Assembly (NCBI GenBank): GCA_001770725.1
Contig: MERU01000004.1
Location: forward strand, 124,001 to 188,000
Length of the DNA stretch: 64,000 nt
Direction: 5' to 3'
Source of the DNA: Burkholderiales bacterium RIFCSPHIGHO2_01_FULL_63_240
GTDB taxonomy: Bacteria > Pseudomonadota > Gammaproteobacteria > Burkholderiales > Burkholderiaceae_C
Position 1 is the first letter of the stretch; every line of letters begins with the position of its first letter. Below the pieces are notes generated by a model. That model saw only the letters and a program-made list of their open reading frames with translations. It made no database searches and was not told the DNA's origin. The translations under genes were made by a program, and so were the position numbers. This document shows positions 8,662 through 18,376 of the stretch, in pieces.

Positions 8662-9859
8662 TCGGCGGCTGATCAGGGCGCGCCGATGCATCGGCCTGGG
8701 CCAGCGCCCAGGCGACGTGCTCGGCCACCAGGACCTGGTGCTCACCCAATGGGGGCGGCTGCTGCTGCCACGCCTGCAAGGCCTGCAGCAACGCATCGCG
8801 CAAGGCGGGTGGGCACCCCTGCGGCTCGCCATGCAGCCGCCCTGCCAGCGTGTTGCCCATGGCCACCGCGATGTTGCGCTGCCAGCGCGCAAAACCGATG
8901 CGGCGGATGGCACTGCCCTCTGTCTGCTTCAGAAAAGTGGCTTCATCCCAGCGCCACAGCTGCAGCAGCGTGGGGTCGGCCAGGCTTGAACGCACATCGA
9001 AATCCGGCACCACCGCGCGCCGGGCGAACTTGTTCCACGGACAGGTGAGCTGGCAGTCGTCGCATCCGTAGATGCGGTTGCCCATCAACGGGCGAAGCTC
9101 ATGCGGGATCGGCCCGCCCTGCTCGATCGTCAGGTAGGAGATGCAGCGTCGCGCATCGACCAGGCCTTCTTCCACGATGGCCTGGGTCGGGCAGACGTCG
9201 ATGCAAGCTCGGCAGGTGCCGCAGCGTGTGGGCTCGGGCGGCGTCAGCGGCAAGGCCACATCGACGTAGATCTCGCCCAGGAAAAACATCGACCCCGCCT
9301 CGCGTGAGAGCAGCAACGTGTGCTTGCCCCGCCAGCCAATGCCACTGCGGCTGGCCAGCTCCACCTCCAGCACCGGCGCCGAGTCGGTGAACACGCGGTG
9401 GCCGAAGGGGCCGATGTGCTCGGTCAGCCGGTCGACCAGCTTCTGCAGGCGGGTGCGCAGGACCTTGTGATAGTCCCTCCCCCGCGCATAAGCCGACACG
9501 GTGGCGGCACCGGGCGAAGACAGCCTGCGCCACTCCACGGCCTGCCAACCTTCGGGCAGGCTCTCGGGCAGGTAATCCATGCGCGCGGTGATCACGCGCA
9601 CGGTGCCTGGCACCAGCTCGGCGGGCCTGGCGCGCTTGAGCCCATGCGAGGCCATGTAGTGCATTTCCCCGTGGAAACCACGCGCCAGCCAATCCATCAA
9701 TCGCGGCTCGGCACTTGACAAATCGACATCGGCTACGCCAATCTGAGAAAATCCCAGTTCTGTGGCCCATTGGCGCATGTGCGCCAGCAGCTCGCCCCCC
9801 TGTCCGACGCCCTGCCGGATGTCGTGTGAGGCGCAGTCGGGTCGAAGTTCATGACGCAT
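8651..9859 (-). CDS. queG: Epoxyqueuosine reductase QueG
   Basis: Cobalamin- and iron-sulfur-dependent enzyme that reduces epoxyqueuosine to queuosine in the wobble position of certain tRNAs. The 402-aa product contains the cobalamin-binding domain (ARGRDYHKVLR, DSAPVLEVELA, WRGKHTLL). Two 4Fe-4S cluster motifs follow, CGTCRACIDVCPTQ with a later cysteine in DARRCISY, and YGCDDCQLTCPWN. A HEAT-like C-terminal tail completes the family layout. Its ATG at 9859 overlaps the tsaE ATG at 9851 on the other strand. This divergent queG-tsaE order is also conserved in Enterobacteria. Confidence 0.96.
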   Translation of the reverse strand: MRHELRPDCASHDIRQGVGQGGELLAHMRQWATELGFSQIGVADVDLSSAEPRLMDWLARGFHGEMHYMASHGLKRARPAELVPGTVRVITARMDYLPESLPEGWQAVEWRRLSSPGAATVSAYARGRDYHKVLRTRLQKLVDRLTEHIGPFGHRVFTDSAPVLEVELASRSGIGWRGKHTLLLSREAGSMFFLGEIYVDVALPLTPPEPTRCGTCRACIDVCPTQAIVEEGLVDARRCISYLTIEQGGPIPHELRPLMGNRIYGCDDCQLTCPWNKFARRAVVPDFDVRSSLADPTLLQLWRWDEATFLKQTEGSAIRRIGFARWQRNIAVAMGNTLAGRLHGEPQGCPPALRDALLQALQAWQQQPPPLGEHQVLVAEHVAWALAQADASARPDQPPINR

Positions 9860-10390
9860 CCGTCCATCCTAGCAAGCCATCCGGCGCTCGCCACGCGCGA
9901 AGACACCTGGCCCGACGAGGCCGGCTGCAGCGCGCTGGCCGAACGGCTGGCAACGGCGGCCGCGCCTGCGTTGCGCCAGGGCGGCAGCCTGGTGATCGAA
10001 TTGCACGGCACCCTGGGCGCGGGCAAGACCACCTTCACGCGGCACCTGCTTCGCGCGTTGGGCGTGCAGGGTCGCATCAAGAGCCCAAGCTACGCGGTCG
10101 TCGAGCCGCATCAGGTGCCCGGCATCGCCATCCACCACTTCGACTTCTACCGCTTCAACGACCCACAGGAGTGGGAAGACGCGGGCTTTCGGGACCTGTT
10201 CGGCGCGGCCGGGCTCAAGCTGGTCGAGTGGCCGGACAAGGCCGCCGGGCTGCTGCCCTGCCCCGACCTGAGGCTGCTGATCGAGCTGTCGGGAGAGACC
10301 AGCCGCCAGGTGCGACTGCAAGCCTGCACCCCCGCAGGGGCCGCAACGCTGAACGCGTTGGCCGAAGAAGGAGAGGCCGCCCATGGCTGA
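9851..10390 (+). CDS. tsaE: tRNA threonylcarbamoyladenosine ATPase TsaE
   Basis: ATPase partner of TsaB-TsaD in making N6-threonylcarbamoyladenosine at position 37 of ANN-decoding tRNAs. The 179-aa product has Walker A GTLGAGKTT (residues 53-61), the switch-like SPSYAVVE, the HFDFYR motif and LVEWPDK, all diagnostic of TsaE. The ATG overlaps the divergent queG start over 9 bp, so the tsaE promoter must lie inside queG. The tsaE stop overlaps the amiC start by 8 bp, indicating translational coupling. The tsaE-amiC-mutL-miaA order matches the E. coli yjeE-amiB-mutL-miaA superoperon. Confidence 0.96.
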   Translation: MTHPSILASHPALATREDTWPDEAGCSALAERLATAAAPALRQGGSLVIELHGTLGAGKTTFTRHLLRALGVQGRIKSPSYAVVEPHQVPGIAIHHFDFYRFNDPQEWEDAGFRDLFGAAGLKLVEWPDKAAGLLPCPDLRLLIELSGETSRQVRLQACTPAGAATLNALAEEGEAAHG

Positions 10391-11837
10391 GCCGGACACC
10401 TCCCGCCGCCAGTTGCTCAAGGCCCTGGGTGGCACCGCCCTGCTGGTGCTGGGCCCGGTCGAGCTGGCCTGGGGGGCCCAGTTGGTCGCCGTTCGCCTGT
10501 GGCCGGCAGACGCCTACACGCGCGTGACGCTGGAGTCGGACACCGCCCTCAATGCCACCTTCTTCTCGGTCGATGGCCCCAACCGGCTGGTCATCGACAT
10601 CGACGGCCTGGAGCTCAGCCCGCAGATCAAGGAGCTGGTGCGCAAGGTGCGCGCCGACGACCCCTACATCGCCGGGGTGCGCGTGGGCCAGAACCGGCCG
10701 AAGGTGGTGCGCCTGGTCATCGACCTCAAGCAGGCCATCAAGCCCCAGGTGTTCGGCCTGGCGCCGGTGGCGGCCTACCAGCATCGGCTGGTCTTCGACC
10801 TCTACCCCAAGCAGGCCATCGACCCCCGACTGGCGCTGCAGGCTGCGTCGGCGCCCACCAGCGCGGCAAGCGCGGCTTCTGCCCCGAGCGGCCCTGCGGG
10901 CAACGTCGGTGCCCAGCCTGGCACCCAGGGCAGCTCGTTCTCCGACCAGGCCGCCGAGTCCGTGAACGACGCCTTGGGCGAGTTCATCGGCAGCCTGCCT
11001 GGCAAGGCCGGCTCGCCCACGGAGCGCCAGGCGCAAGCCACGGCACCCACTGGCCGCAACCCATCCGCCCCAACCGACCGCACAGCTGACCGCGGCAAGG
11101 ACACGCCCGAGCGCCTCGCGCCAACCCAGCGCCTGATCATCGTGGCCATCGACGCGGGCCATGGCGGAGAAGACCCAGGCGCGGTCGGCCCCAGTGGCCT
11201 GTATGAAAAAGACGTGGTGCTGTCGATCGCCCAGAAGCTGCGCGCGCGCATCAATGCCCAACCGGGCATGCGCGCCATGCTCACGCGCGAGTCCGACTAC
11301 TTCGTGCCGCTGAAGGACCGCGTGGGCAAGGCCCGGCGCGTGCAGGCCGATCTGTTCGTCTCCATCCACGCCGACGCCTTCATGAACCCGCAGGCACGCG
11401 GTGCCTCGATCTTCGCCCTGTCGGACAAGGGCGCCACGAGCGCCGCGGCCCGCTGGATGGCCAAGCGAGAAAACGCGTCCGACATGGTCGGTGGCGTCAA
11501 CATCAAGGCCAAGGACTCTTCGGTCATGCATGCGCTGCTGGACATGTCCACCACCGCCCAGATCAAGGACAGCCTCAAGCTCGGCCAGGCGGTTCTGTCG
11601 CACCTGGGCAAGGTCGGCAAGCTGCACAAGGCACGGGTCGAGCAGGCTGGTTTTGCGGTGCTCAAGGCCCCGGACATCCCATCCATCCTCGTGGAAACGG
11701 GCTTCATCTCGAACCCGGACGAAGAGTCGAAGCTGCGCGACGAGGATTACCAGGCCAAGCTGGCCGATGCGTTGATGTCGGGCATCCGCCGCTACTTCGA
11801 GCGCAACCCGCCGCTGGCACGCAATCGGGCGCTGTGA
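10383..11837 (+). CDS. amiC: N-acetylmuramoyl-L-alanine amidase AmiC (Tat-exported, AMIN domain)
   Basis: Periplasmic zinc amidase that splits peptidoglycan crosswalls during cell separation. The N-terminus has a Tat signal, SRRQLLKALGGTALLVL. An AMIN domain at about residues 35-135 targets septal peptidoglycan. A low-complexity Ala/Ser/Pro linker follows to about residue 245. The amidase_3 catalytic domain then has zinc ligands in DAGHGGEDPG (His260), SIHADA and the glutamate of VETGF. The product is 484 aa, slightly long because of the linker. It overlaps tsaE by 8 bp. Confidence 0.95.
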   Translation: MAEPDTSRRQLLKALGGTALLVLGPVELAWGAQLVAVRLWPADAYTRVTLESDTALNATFFSVDGPNRLVIDIDGLELSPQIKELVRKVRADDPYIAGVRVGQNRPKVVRLVIDLKQAIKPQVFGLAPVAAYQHRLVFDLYPKQAIDPRLALQAASAPTSAASAASAPSGPAGNVGAQPGTQGSSFSDQAAESVNDALGEFIGSLPGKAGSPTERQAQATAPTGRNPSAPTDRTADRGKDTPERLAPTQRLIIVAIDAGHGGEDPGAVGPSGLYEKDVVLSIAQKLRARINAQPGMRAMLTRESDYFVPLKDRVGKARRVQADLFVSIHADAFMNPQARGASIFALSDKGATSAAARWMAKRENASDMVGGVNIKAKDSSVMHALLDMSTTAQIKDSLKLGQAVLSHLGKVGKLHKARVEQAGFAVLKAPDIPSILVETGFISNPDEESKLRDEDYQAKLADALMSGIRRYFERNPPLARNRAL

Positions 11838-11848
11838 CCTGACCAGAG

Positions 11849-11908
11849 GGGGCGCCAGAGGTCATCTCGCCCCGGCGCATGCGCTGCCCTGCGACGGCCT
11901 GCGACGGC
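11849..11908. repeat. Inverted repeat and 10-bp tandem repeat between convergent amiC and the DedA gene
   Basis: GGGGCG (11849-11854) and CGCCCC (11868-11873) can pair across a 13-nt loop, and CTGCGACGGC is repeated in tandem at 11889-11898 and 11899-11908. The stem has no T-run, so it is at best a weak bidirectional terminator. Confidence 0.4.
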
Positions 11909-11914
11909 CTCCGC

Positions 11915-12574
11915 TCAAGCGGCGCTGGCGGCCTGCTTGTCGGCGCGGGCGGCGCGCCAGCCGCCGTACAGGGCGATCAGGCCGGGCACGATGATCATCG
12001 CCAGGATGATCTTGCTGAGGTGCTGCTGCACGAAGGGGATGTTGCCAAACAGGTAGCCGGCCACGCACAGCCCCACCACCCAGATCACGGCGCCCACGAC
12101 GTTGTAGGCCGTGAACTTGGTCCGGTCCATCTCGGCCACGCCGGCCACGAAGGGCGCGAAGGTGCGGATGAAGGGCATGAAGCGGGCCAGGATGATGGTG
12201 ACGCCGCCATGCTTCTCATAGAAAGCGTGGGCCGCATCGAAGGCCTTGCGGTTGAAGAAGCGCGAGTCTTCCCACTGGAAGACCTTCGGGCCGAAGTAAC
12301 GCCCGATGCTGTAGTTGAGCTGGTCGCCGGTGATGGCGGCCACCAGCAGGATCGCGATGGCCAGCGGCAGGCTCATCGCGTCGGCGGCGGCCAGGGTGCC
12401 GACCATGAACAGCAGGGAGTCACCCGGCAGGAAGGGCATGACCACCAGGCCTGTCTCGACGAACACGATCAGAAAAAGCAGCGCATAGACCAGCGTGCCG
12501 TAGGCGTCGACGAACTCCTTGAGGTGCTTGTCGATGTGAAGGATGAAGTCGATGAGGAAGGTGACGATTTCCAT
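11915..12574 (-). CDS. DedA-family membrane protein
   Basis: A 219-aa polytopic inner-membrane protein of the DedA/VTT family, whose members flip undecaprenyl phosphate or phospholipids and support membrane potential and drug tolerance. Visible family features are the FVETGLVVMPFLPGDSLLF block, the reentrant-loop motif RFMPFIRTFAPFVAG with its conserved arginines, and GDQLNYSIGRYFG. The start is taken at the ATG at 12574; an in-frame ATG at 12598 is the alternative. The gene is inserted on the opposite strand between amiC and mutL. Confidence 0.93.
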   Translation of the reverse strand: MEIVTFLIDFILHIDKHLKEFVDAYGTLVYALLFLIVFVETGLVVMPFLPGDSLLFMVGTLAAADAMSLPLAIAILLVAAITGDQLNYSIGRYFGPKVFQWEDSRFFNRKAFDAAHAFYEKHGGVTIILARFMPFIRTFAPFVAGVAEMDRTKFTAYNVVGAVIWVVGLCVAGYLFGNIPFVQQHLSKIILAMIIVPGLIALYGGWRAARADKQAASAA

Positions 12575-12700
12575 GGCGGGCGCCCCGGTGGGCGTCATGA
12601 AAGCGGACAGGGGTGGTGCAAACAGAGGCGCCAGGCATTCACCACTCGGCATGGAGGCCCGCGCCCCGACGCTGGCAAGCGTCGCTTTTACAATGATGGC

Positions 12701-14791
12701 ATGACAGCTGACCCCCTCCGCTCCGGCGGGTTCCCTTCCGAGGCCACCGACACGCCCGTTCCGGGGGGAGCCGCGCCCAGGCGCACCATCCAGGCCCTGC
12801 CCGATGAACTGGTCAGCCAGATCGCGGCCGGCGAGGTGGTCGAGCGCCCGGCCTCCGTGGTGCGCGAGCTGGTCGACAACGCGCTGGACGCGGGCGCCAC
12901 CCAGGTCACCGTCAAGCTGATGGGCGGCGGCGTGCGCCAGATCCTGGTCGAAGACGATGGCTGCGGCATCCCGGTGGCCGAGTTGCCCCTGGCCCTGCAG
13001 CGACACGCCACGAGCAAGATCCGCTCGCTGCACGACCTGGAGCACGTGGCCACCATGGGCTTTCGGGGCGAAGCGCTGGCCGCCATCGCCTCGGTGTCCG
13101 AGTCGTCGATTGCCAGCCGCACCGCCGAGGACGCGCACGCCCACCGGCTGGACGCGCGCTCGGGCGAGCTCAGCCCCGCGGCGCGCGCCATCGGAACCAG
13201 CGTCGAGGTGCGTGAGCTCTTTTTCAGCACGCCGGCGCGGCGCAAGTTCCTCAAGTCCGACGCCACCGAACTGGCGCATTGCCTGGAGTCGGTGCGCCGC
13301 CATGCGCTGGCCCGCCCGGACGTGGGCTTCAGCGTCTGGCACGAAGGCAAGCTGGTCGAGCAGTTGCGCCCTGGCTCGCTGCAACAGCGCGTGCACGACA
13401 TCCTGGGCGACACCTTTGTCGAGGGCAGCCGAGAGGTCGAGCTGCAAATCGGGCCGATGCGCGTTTTCGGTCGCACCGGCCTGCCTGACGCGGCCCGCTC
13501 GCGTGCCGACTGGCAGTATTGCTACGTCAATGGCCGCTACGTGCGCGACAAGCTGATCGCCCACGGCATCCGCTCGGCGTACGAGGACGTGCTGCATGGC
13601 AGCCGCCAGCCCACCTACGTGCTCTTCATCGAGATCGACCCCGAGCGCGTGGACGTCAACGTGCACCCGACCAAGATCGAGGTGCGCTTTCGCGATTCGC
13701 GCGAGGTGCACCAGGCGGTGCGCAAGGCGGTCGAGAAGGCCCTGGCCTTGTCGCGGGCGCAGGCGGCTTCGGTCGCCGACACCAACACCGATGCCAACAC
13801 CGATGCCAACGCCGATGGGGCCGCCGGCAACTCGCCCACCGCGGGCGCGTTCGCCATGTCAAGCGGCGACGCCTCAACGTCTCCCGCCCCGGCCTCGCCC
13901 ATTCTTTCTACACGCCAGGACGCCCTGCCCTGGCAAGCCGCCGACAGCGCCAGCGAACGCCGCTGGGCCGGCTGGCCCGCGCAAGCCGCACCAGCCCAGC
14001 CCGCCGCGTTGCAGACCGGCGGATCGGTGGACGCTTTCGCGGGACTGAGCCTGCCTCGCGTCGTGCGGCAGACCGAAGACGGTGCGCTGCACGAGCCGAA
14101 CGCGACCTTGGGCGTCCAGGGCGCCTGGGCCGGCTCGAGGGGATCGGGCGGCGCAAGCCCTGCGGCGCAAGCCGGCGCCCCGGCCACCACCTCCCTGCCC
14201 GAACACGAATGGCCGCTGGGCCGTGCCATCGCGCAGATCGGGGGCATCTACGTGCTGGCCGAAAACGCCCAAGGCTTGATCATCGTGGACATGCACGCCG
14301 CCCACGAGCGCGTGGTCTACGAACGCCTCAAGGCCCAGCTGTCTGCCGACCGCCTGGCCAGCCAGCCGCTGCTGCTGCCCCAGACTTTCGCCGCCACGCC
14401 GCAAGAATGCGCGACGGTCGAGTCGCACCAGGAAACCCTGCTGCAACTGGGCCTGGATGTCGGGCTGATCGGCCCGGGCAAGCTGGCCGTGCGCGCCTTG
14501 CCCACCGCCCTGGTGCAGGCCGATGGGGTCGAGCTGGCCCGGTCGGTGCTGGCCGACCTTGCGCAGGTCGAAGCCAGCGACGTGCTGCAGCGCGCCCAGC
14601 ACGAGTTGCTGGCCACCATGGCCTGCCACGGCGCCGTGCGCGCCAACCGCCGACTGACCCTGCCGGAAATGAACGCCTTGCTGCGCGACATGGAAGCCAC
14701 CGAGCGCGCGGACCAATGCAACCACGGCCGCCCGACCTGGCGACAGCTGACCCTCAAGGACCTGGACGCGCTCTTTTTGCGCGGCCGCTGA
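12701..14791 (+). CDS. mutL: DNA mismatch repair protein MutL, endonuclease type
   Basis: A 696-aa mismatch repair mediator. The N-terminal GHKL ATPase shows [24 protein letters not shown] and [14 protein letters not shown] long Ala/Pro-rich linker spans about residues 350-500. The C-terminal dimerisation domain carries [12 protein letters not shown] (from Asp530), which fits the metal-binding pattern DxHAxxExxxxE, plus ACHGAVRAN and CNHGRP. These motifs mark MutL proteins with an intrinsic nicking activity, as in Neisseria, rather than E. coli-type MutL that relies on MutH. The ATG at 12701 agrees with the family N-terminus ([19 protein letters not shown]). Confidence 0.97.
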   Translation: MTADPLRSGGFPSEATDTPVPGGAAPRRTIQALPDELVSQIAAGEVVERPASVVRELVDNALDAGATQVTVKLMGGGVRQILVEDDGCGIPVAELPLALQRHATSKIRSLHDLEHVATMGFRGEALAAIASVSESSIASRTAEDAHAHRLDARSGELSPAARAIGTSVEVRELFFSTPARRKFLKSDATELAHCLESVRRHALARPDVGFSVWHEGKLVEQLRPGSLQQRVHDILGDTFVEGSREVELQIGPMRVFGRTGLPDAARSRADWQYCYVNGRYVRDKLIAHGIRSAYEDVLHGSRQPTYVLFIEIDPERVDVNVHPTKIEVRFRDSREVHQAVRKAVEKALALSRAQAASVADTNTDANTDANADGAAGNSPTAGAFAMSSGDASTSPAPASPILSTRQDALPWQAADSASERRWAGWPAQAAPAQPAALQTGGSVDAFAGLSLPRVVRQTEDGALHEPNATLGVQGAWAGSRGSGGASPAAQAGAPATTSLPEHEWPLGRAIAQIGGIYVLAENAQGLIIVDMHAAHERVVYERLKAQLSADRLASQPLLLPQTFAATPQECATVESHQETLLQLGLDVGLIGPGKLAVRALPTALVQADGVELARSVLADLAQVEASDVLQRAQHELLATMACHGAVRANRRLTLPEMNALLRDMEATERADQCNHGRPTWRQLTLKDLDALFLRGR
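13784..13819 (+). repeat. 12-bp in-frame tandem repeat in the mutL linker
   Basis: AACACCGATGCC occurs twice in tandem, followed by a partial third copy, and encodes Asn-Thr-Asp-Ala repeats in the disordered linker. The unit is a multiple of three, so copy changes would lengthen the linker without breaking the frame. Confidence 0.75.
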
Positions 14792-14798
14792 GAACCCG

Positions 14799-15962
14799 AT
14801 GACCGAACGCAAGAAGATCAGCCTGTCGCGCCCCGCCGCGACGGGCGACACCCCCTCCGCCCACAAGCCGCCCGTGCGCGGCCCGGGCACCGCACCGCGC
14901 AAGCGCATGACCGCGGCCGAGGCCGAGCAGGCGCGTGCCGAGCGGGCTGAACGCGGCGCCCCCCACCCGCGGTCGGACCACCGCGACGAGCGGCGGGACG
15001 ATCGCCGGGACGACAGGCCCCGCTTCAGCGAGCACGCCCCCCGAGGCGATGCCCCCAGGCGAGACCGCCCGCGCCAGGATTCGCGCCAAGGTGCGCGCCC
15101 TGACCACCGCCGAGACGCTTCGGATCATCGCGAGCCCCGACCCGCGCCCCCCGCGGCACCACAGCCTCAGCCCGCCTTCCAGCGCCCCGTCGAAGACGAT
15201 GGCCGCATGCGCCTGTCCAAGCTGATGAGCGAACGCGGCATGGCCTCGCGCCGCGAAGCCGACGAATGGATCGAAGCAGGCTGGGTGCGGGTCAACGGCG
15301 AAGTCATCGCCGAACTCGGCCTGCGCGTCCCGCCCGACGTCACCATCGACGTCGATCCGCAAGCCCACCAGCAGCAGGCCCAGCGCGTCACCATCTTGCT
15401 GCACAAGCCCATCGGCTACGTCAGTGGTCAGGCCGAGGATGGTCACGAACCCGCCATCGCGCTCATCACGCCCGACAACCGCTGGTCGGACGACAAGCTG
15501 CCGCTCAAGCTCAACCGCGCCCACCTGCGCAACCTGGCGCCGGCCGGTCGACTGGACATCGACTCCACCGGGCTGCTGGTGCTGACCCAGGATGGCCGCA
15601 TCGCCAAGGTCCTGATCGGCGAGGACTCGGGTGTCGAGAAGGAGTACCTGGTGCGCGTGCAGAGCGTGGCCCAGCCAGAAGCCGAGAACGTGCACGCCGT
15701 CACCCCCGAGGAAGCCATCGAGCGCATGCGCCATGGCCTGGAGCTCGACGGCAAGCAGCTCAAGCACGCGCAGGTCTCGTGGCAGAACGAGCAGCAGTTG
15801 CGCGTGGTGCTGCGCGAAGGCCGCAAGCGCCAGATCCGGCGCATGTGCGAACTCGTCGGCCTGAAGGTGGTGGGGCTCAAGCGCGTGCGCATGGGCCGCG
15901 TGGTGCTGGGCAAACTGCCCGCCGGCCAATGGCGCTTCCTGCGCCCGGACGAGCGTTTCTGA
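14799..15962 (+). CDS. RsuA/RluB/RluF-family rRNA pseudouridine synthase with charged N-terminal extension
   Basis: A 387-aa enzyme that isomerises specific uridines in rRNA. The S4 RNA-binding domain begins at about residue 137 ([19 protein letters not shown]). The catalytic domain has [11 protein letters not shown] with the nucleophile Asp253 and the [13 protein letters not shown] motif. The ending [13 protein letters not shown] looks most like RluF, but I would not fix the target nucleotide from this. The first 130 residues are low-complexity, rich in Arg, Asp and Pro (for example RRDDRRDDR), and likely disordered and RNA-binding. It starts 7 bp after mutL, so it is cotranscribed. Confidence 0.9.
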   Translation: MTERKKISLSRPAATGDTPSAHKPPVRGPGTAPRKRMTAAEAEQARAERAERGAPHPRSDHRDERRDDRRDDRPRFSEHAPRGDAPRRDRPRQDSRQGARPDHRRDASDHREPRPAPPAAPQPQPAFQRPVEDDGRMRLSKLMSERGMASRREADEWIEAGWVRVNGEVIAELGLRVPPDVTIDVDPQAHQQQAQRVTILLHKPIGYVSGQAEDGHEPAIALITPDNRWSDDKLPLKLNRAHLRNLAPAGRLDIDSTGLLVLTQDGRIAKVLIGEDSGVEKEYLVRVQSVAQPEAENVHAVTPEEAIERMRHGLELDGKQLKHAQVSWQNEQQLRVVLREGRKRQIRRMCELVGLKVVGLKRVRMGRVVLGKLPAGQWRFLRPDERF

Positions 15963-15970
15963 AGCGGCCC

Positions 15971-17254
15971 ATGTCCGCTGCACACCACGCCGCCGCCCCA
16001 GCCACAGGCGCCAGCGCCATCCCCACCTGGGTCGTCGTCACGGCCCTGGGCCTGCTCACCGGCCTGCAGCCGCTGACGACCGACCTCTACCTGCCCGCCC
16101 TGCCGCAGATGCAGCAGGGGCTGGGCCTGAGCCCGGCGTCGGCGCAATGGACGCTGTCGGTGCTGATCCTGGCTTTCGGCATCGGGCAACTGGTGTGGGG
16201 ACCGGTGTCCGACCGCTTCGGGCGCCGACCGGTGCTGCGCTGGGGACTGGGGCTGTACACGCTGGCCAGCGTGGGTGCGGTCCTGGCTGTCAACCTCGAG
16301 ACCATGCTGCTGGCGCGCATGGCGCAGGGCGCGAGCCTGTCGGCGGCGGTGGTGTGCGGCCGGGCCATGGTGCGCGACCTCTACGCGCCCGAAGAAGGCG
16401 CCCGCACCATGGCGCGCGGCATGACGGGCCTGGGTTTGCTGGCCTTGTTCGGTCCCGTCATGGGCGGACTGGCGGCCACGCATGGCGGCTGGCGCGCCAC
16501 CATGGCCCTGCTGGTCGTCTTCGGTGGCTTGATCTGGGCCTTCGTCTGGCAGCGCCTGCCTGAGACCCTGCCCGATGACCGCCGCCAGCACCAACTCGAT
16601 TGGGGCTCGATGGTGCGCCAATGGATCGGCATCTCCGGCCACCCCACTTTCCGTGCGCACGCGCTGCTGACGTCGTGCACCTACGGCGGGCTCTACGTCT
16701 ACCTGGCGCTCTCGCCCTTCGTGTTCATCGAGCTGATGCACGTGGGTCGCACGGCCTTTGGCGGGGCCATGGCCACGCTGTCGCTGTCCTACCTGGTGGG
16801 CACGCTGTTCTGCCGCCGTTGGCTGCCCCGCCATGGCCTGCTGGGCACCGTGCGACTGGCGGGCTGGTGCTCGCTGGGCGGTGGGCTGTGGATGGCGCTG
16901 GTCTCGGCCTGGCAGGCCAGTGGCCTGGGTGATGCTCATCCGGTGCACCCGGTGGCCATGTTGCCCGGCCTGTGGCTCTACGCCTTCGCCCACGGCATCC
17001 ACCAACCCTGCGGCCAGACCGGCGTGGTCGCCGCCTTCCCGACGCAGGCCGGTGCCGCCTCGGCCCTCTCGGGCTTCGTGCTGGCCACCACCGCCTTCTT
17101 CGTGGGCGCGCTGTTGTCGTGGTGGACCTCCCTGCCTGGCTGGGCCGGCACCTTGCACCCGATGACGCTGGGCCTGGCCCTGGGAGGTGCCCTCACCGCC
17201 TGGACAGCCCTGCGCCGCGTGCAACGGCATGGCCTGGCCCCCCACGCAGCCTGA
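15971..17254 (+). CDS. MFS exporter, Bcr/CflA-type (DHA1)
   Basis: A 427-aa, 12-helix major facilitator exporter. The signature of drug:H+ antiporters of the Bcr/CflA group is present: [16 protein letters not shown] in helix 1, then [21 protein letters not shown] in helix 2 and the 2-3 loop. The transported compound is unknown. The ATG lies 8 bp after the pseudouridine synthase stop and miaA starts 7 bp after this gene, so the exporter sits inside the mutL-miaA transcription unit. Confidence 0.92.
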   Translation: MSAAHHAAAPATGASAIPTWVVVTALGLLTGLQPLTTDLYLPALPQMQQGLGLSPASAQWTLSVLILAFGIGQLVWGPVSDRFGRRPVLRWGLGLYTLASVGAVLAVNLETMLLARMAQGASLSAAVVCGRAMVRDLYAPEEGARTMARGMTGLGLLALFGPVMGGLAATHGGWRATMALLVVFGGLIWAFVWQRLPETLPDDRRQHQLDWGSMVRQWIGISGHPTFRAHALLTSCTYGGLYVYLALSPFVFIELMHVGRTAFGGAMATLSLSYLVGTLFCRRWLPRHGLLGTVRLAGWCSLGGGLWMALVSAWQASGLGDAHPVHPVAMLPGLWLYAFAHGIHQPCGQTGVVAAFPTQAGAASALSGFVLATTAFFVGALLSWWTSLPGWAGTLHPMTLGLALGGALTAWTALRRVQRHGLAPHAA

Positions 17255-17261
17255 CCGCACC

Positions 17262-18290
17262 ATGCACACCACACCGCACGACGACGCCCGAGCCGATGAG
17301 CCCCTTTGGGTGCTCACCGGCCCCACGGCCTGCGGCAAGACGGCCGTCGCGCTGGCGCTGGCCGAACGCTTGCGCGAGACGCGGCCCATTGAAATCGTCA
17401 GCATCGACTCGGCCCTGATCTACCGCGAGATGGACATTGGCACGGCCAAACCGACCGCCGAAGAGCTCGCACAGGTGCCCCACCACCTCATCGACATCGT
17501 CGACCCGCTGGAGCGCTACAGCGCCGCGCGTTTCGTGGTCGACGCCACCGAGGCGATCTCGGGCATCCGCTCGCGCGGGGGCACCCCGCTGCTGGTCGGC
17601 GGCACCATGCTCTACCTCAAGGCCCTGCTAGAAGGCATGGACGAGATGCCCGCCATCCCGCCCGAGGTGCGCGCCGAACTCGACGCGCGCATGAAAGCCC
17701 TGGGCAGCGTGGCCTTGCACGCCGAGCTGCAGCAGGTGGACCCGGTCACCGCGGCCCGCCTTGCCCCGGGCGACACACAACGCATCCAGCGTGCCCTGGA
17801 GGTGTTCCATGGCACGGGGCAGCCGCTGTCGCACTTTCACCGCAAGCAGTCCGGCGGGCCCTCCAGGTTGCCAGCGACGCTGGTGTCCCTGGAGCCCACC
17901 GATCGGGCCTGGCTGCACCGCCGCGTGGCCCTGCGATTCGAGCAGATGATGGCGGCCGGCTTCGTGGACGAGGTCCGGCGCCTGCGCGCTCGTGGCGACC
18001 TCGATGCCGACCTGCCCTCGATCCGCTGCGTGGGCTACCGCCAGGTCTGGGAGGCGCTCGACGCCGGCCTCGACCTGGGCGACCCAAGGGTGCTTGCCGA
18101 GGTCACCGAGCGTGGCATCGCGGCCACCCGCCAGCTGGCCAAACGCCAGGTGACCTGGTTGCGCGGCATGCCGAGCCGGCACGTGCTGGCCTGCGACGAC
18201 GGCCGCGATGCGCAGGCGCTCGCCGAAGCCGCCTGTGGCGTCTTCACGGCGCCGCCAGGGGTCCTTCCAGCCAGCCCGCAGCAGACTTGA
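17262..18290 (+). CDS. miaA: tRNA dimethylallyltransferase MiaA
   Basis: Adds dimethylallyl to N6 of A37 in UNN-reading tRNAs, the first step to ms2i6A. The 342-aa product has the P-loop GPTACGKT (residues 20-27), [28 protein letters not shown], the RYSAARF block and [14 protein letters not shown], all diagnostic. The frame is open upstream into the exporter gene; the ATG at 17262 gives the normal N-terminus. The miaA stop codon is overlapped by the FNR-like site described for the next gene. hfq does not follow, unlike in E. coli. Confidence 0.97.
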   Translation: MHTTPHDDARADEPLWVLTGPTACGKTAVALALAERLRETRPIEIVSIDSALIYREMDIGTAKPTAEELAQVPHHLIDIVDPLERYSAARFVVDATEAISGIRSRGGTPLLVGGTMLYLKALLEGMDEMPAIPPEVRAELDARMKALGSVALHAELQQVDPVTAARLAPGDTQRIQRALEVFHGTGQPLSHFHRKQSGGPSRLPATLVSLEPTDRAWLHRRVALRFEQMMAAGFVDEVRRLRARGDLDADLPSIRCVGYRQVWEALDAGLDLGDPRVLAEVTERGIAATRQLAKRQVTWLRGMPSRHVLACDDGRDAQALAEAACGVFTAPPGVLPASPQQT

Positions 18291-18368
18291 TCTGAGTTAA
18301 GGCCTGGCGCCATCGGCCTGCCTAAAGTCCCCATCCACGTTGGCTCGATTTGGCCGACTCAGATCAAG
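18286..18368. repeat. 12-bp perfect inverted repeat flanking the ODP promoter
   Basis: CTTGATCTGAGT (18286-18297) and its exact complement ACTCAGATCAAG (18357-18368) are 59 bp apart. The right arm touches the AAGGGA ribosome site of the ODP gene. In read-through RNA from miaA the arms could pair and mask that site; as DNA they could be paired half-sites for one regulator. Confidence 0.65.
18287..18328 (+). promoter_or_regulatory. FNR/Anr-like class II promoter for the ODP gene
   Basis: TTGATCTGAGTTAA at 18287-18300 matches the FNR consensus TTGATnnnnATCAA, with a perfect left half and 3 of 5 in the right half. Its centre, 18293.5, lies exactly 29.5 bp before a -10-like TAAAGT at 18323-18328, the geometry of FNR class II activation at -41.5. 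Half of the site recurs inverted at 18357-18368 beside the ribosome site. Confidence 0.5.
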
Positions 18369-18376
18369 GGACCCCC

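Noticed and set aside
12575..13711. Upstream extension of the DedA frame through the start of mutL
   Set aside because: The added residues are antisense to the MutL ATPase domain; the DedA family begins at MEIVTFLIDF.
13784..13819. Phase-variable repeat in mutL
   Set aside because: The 12-bp unit preserves the reading frame, so copy changes could not switch the gene off.
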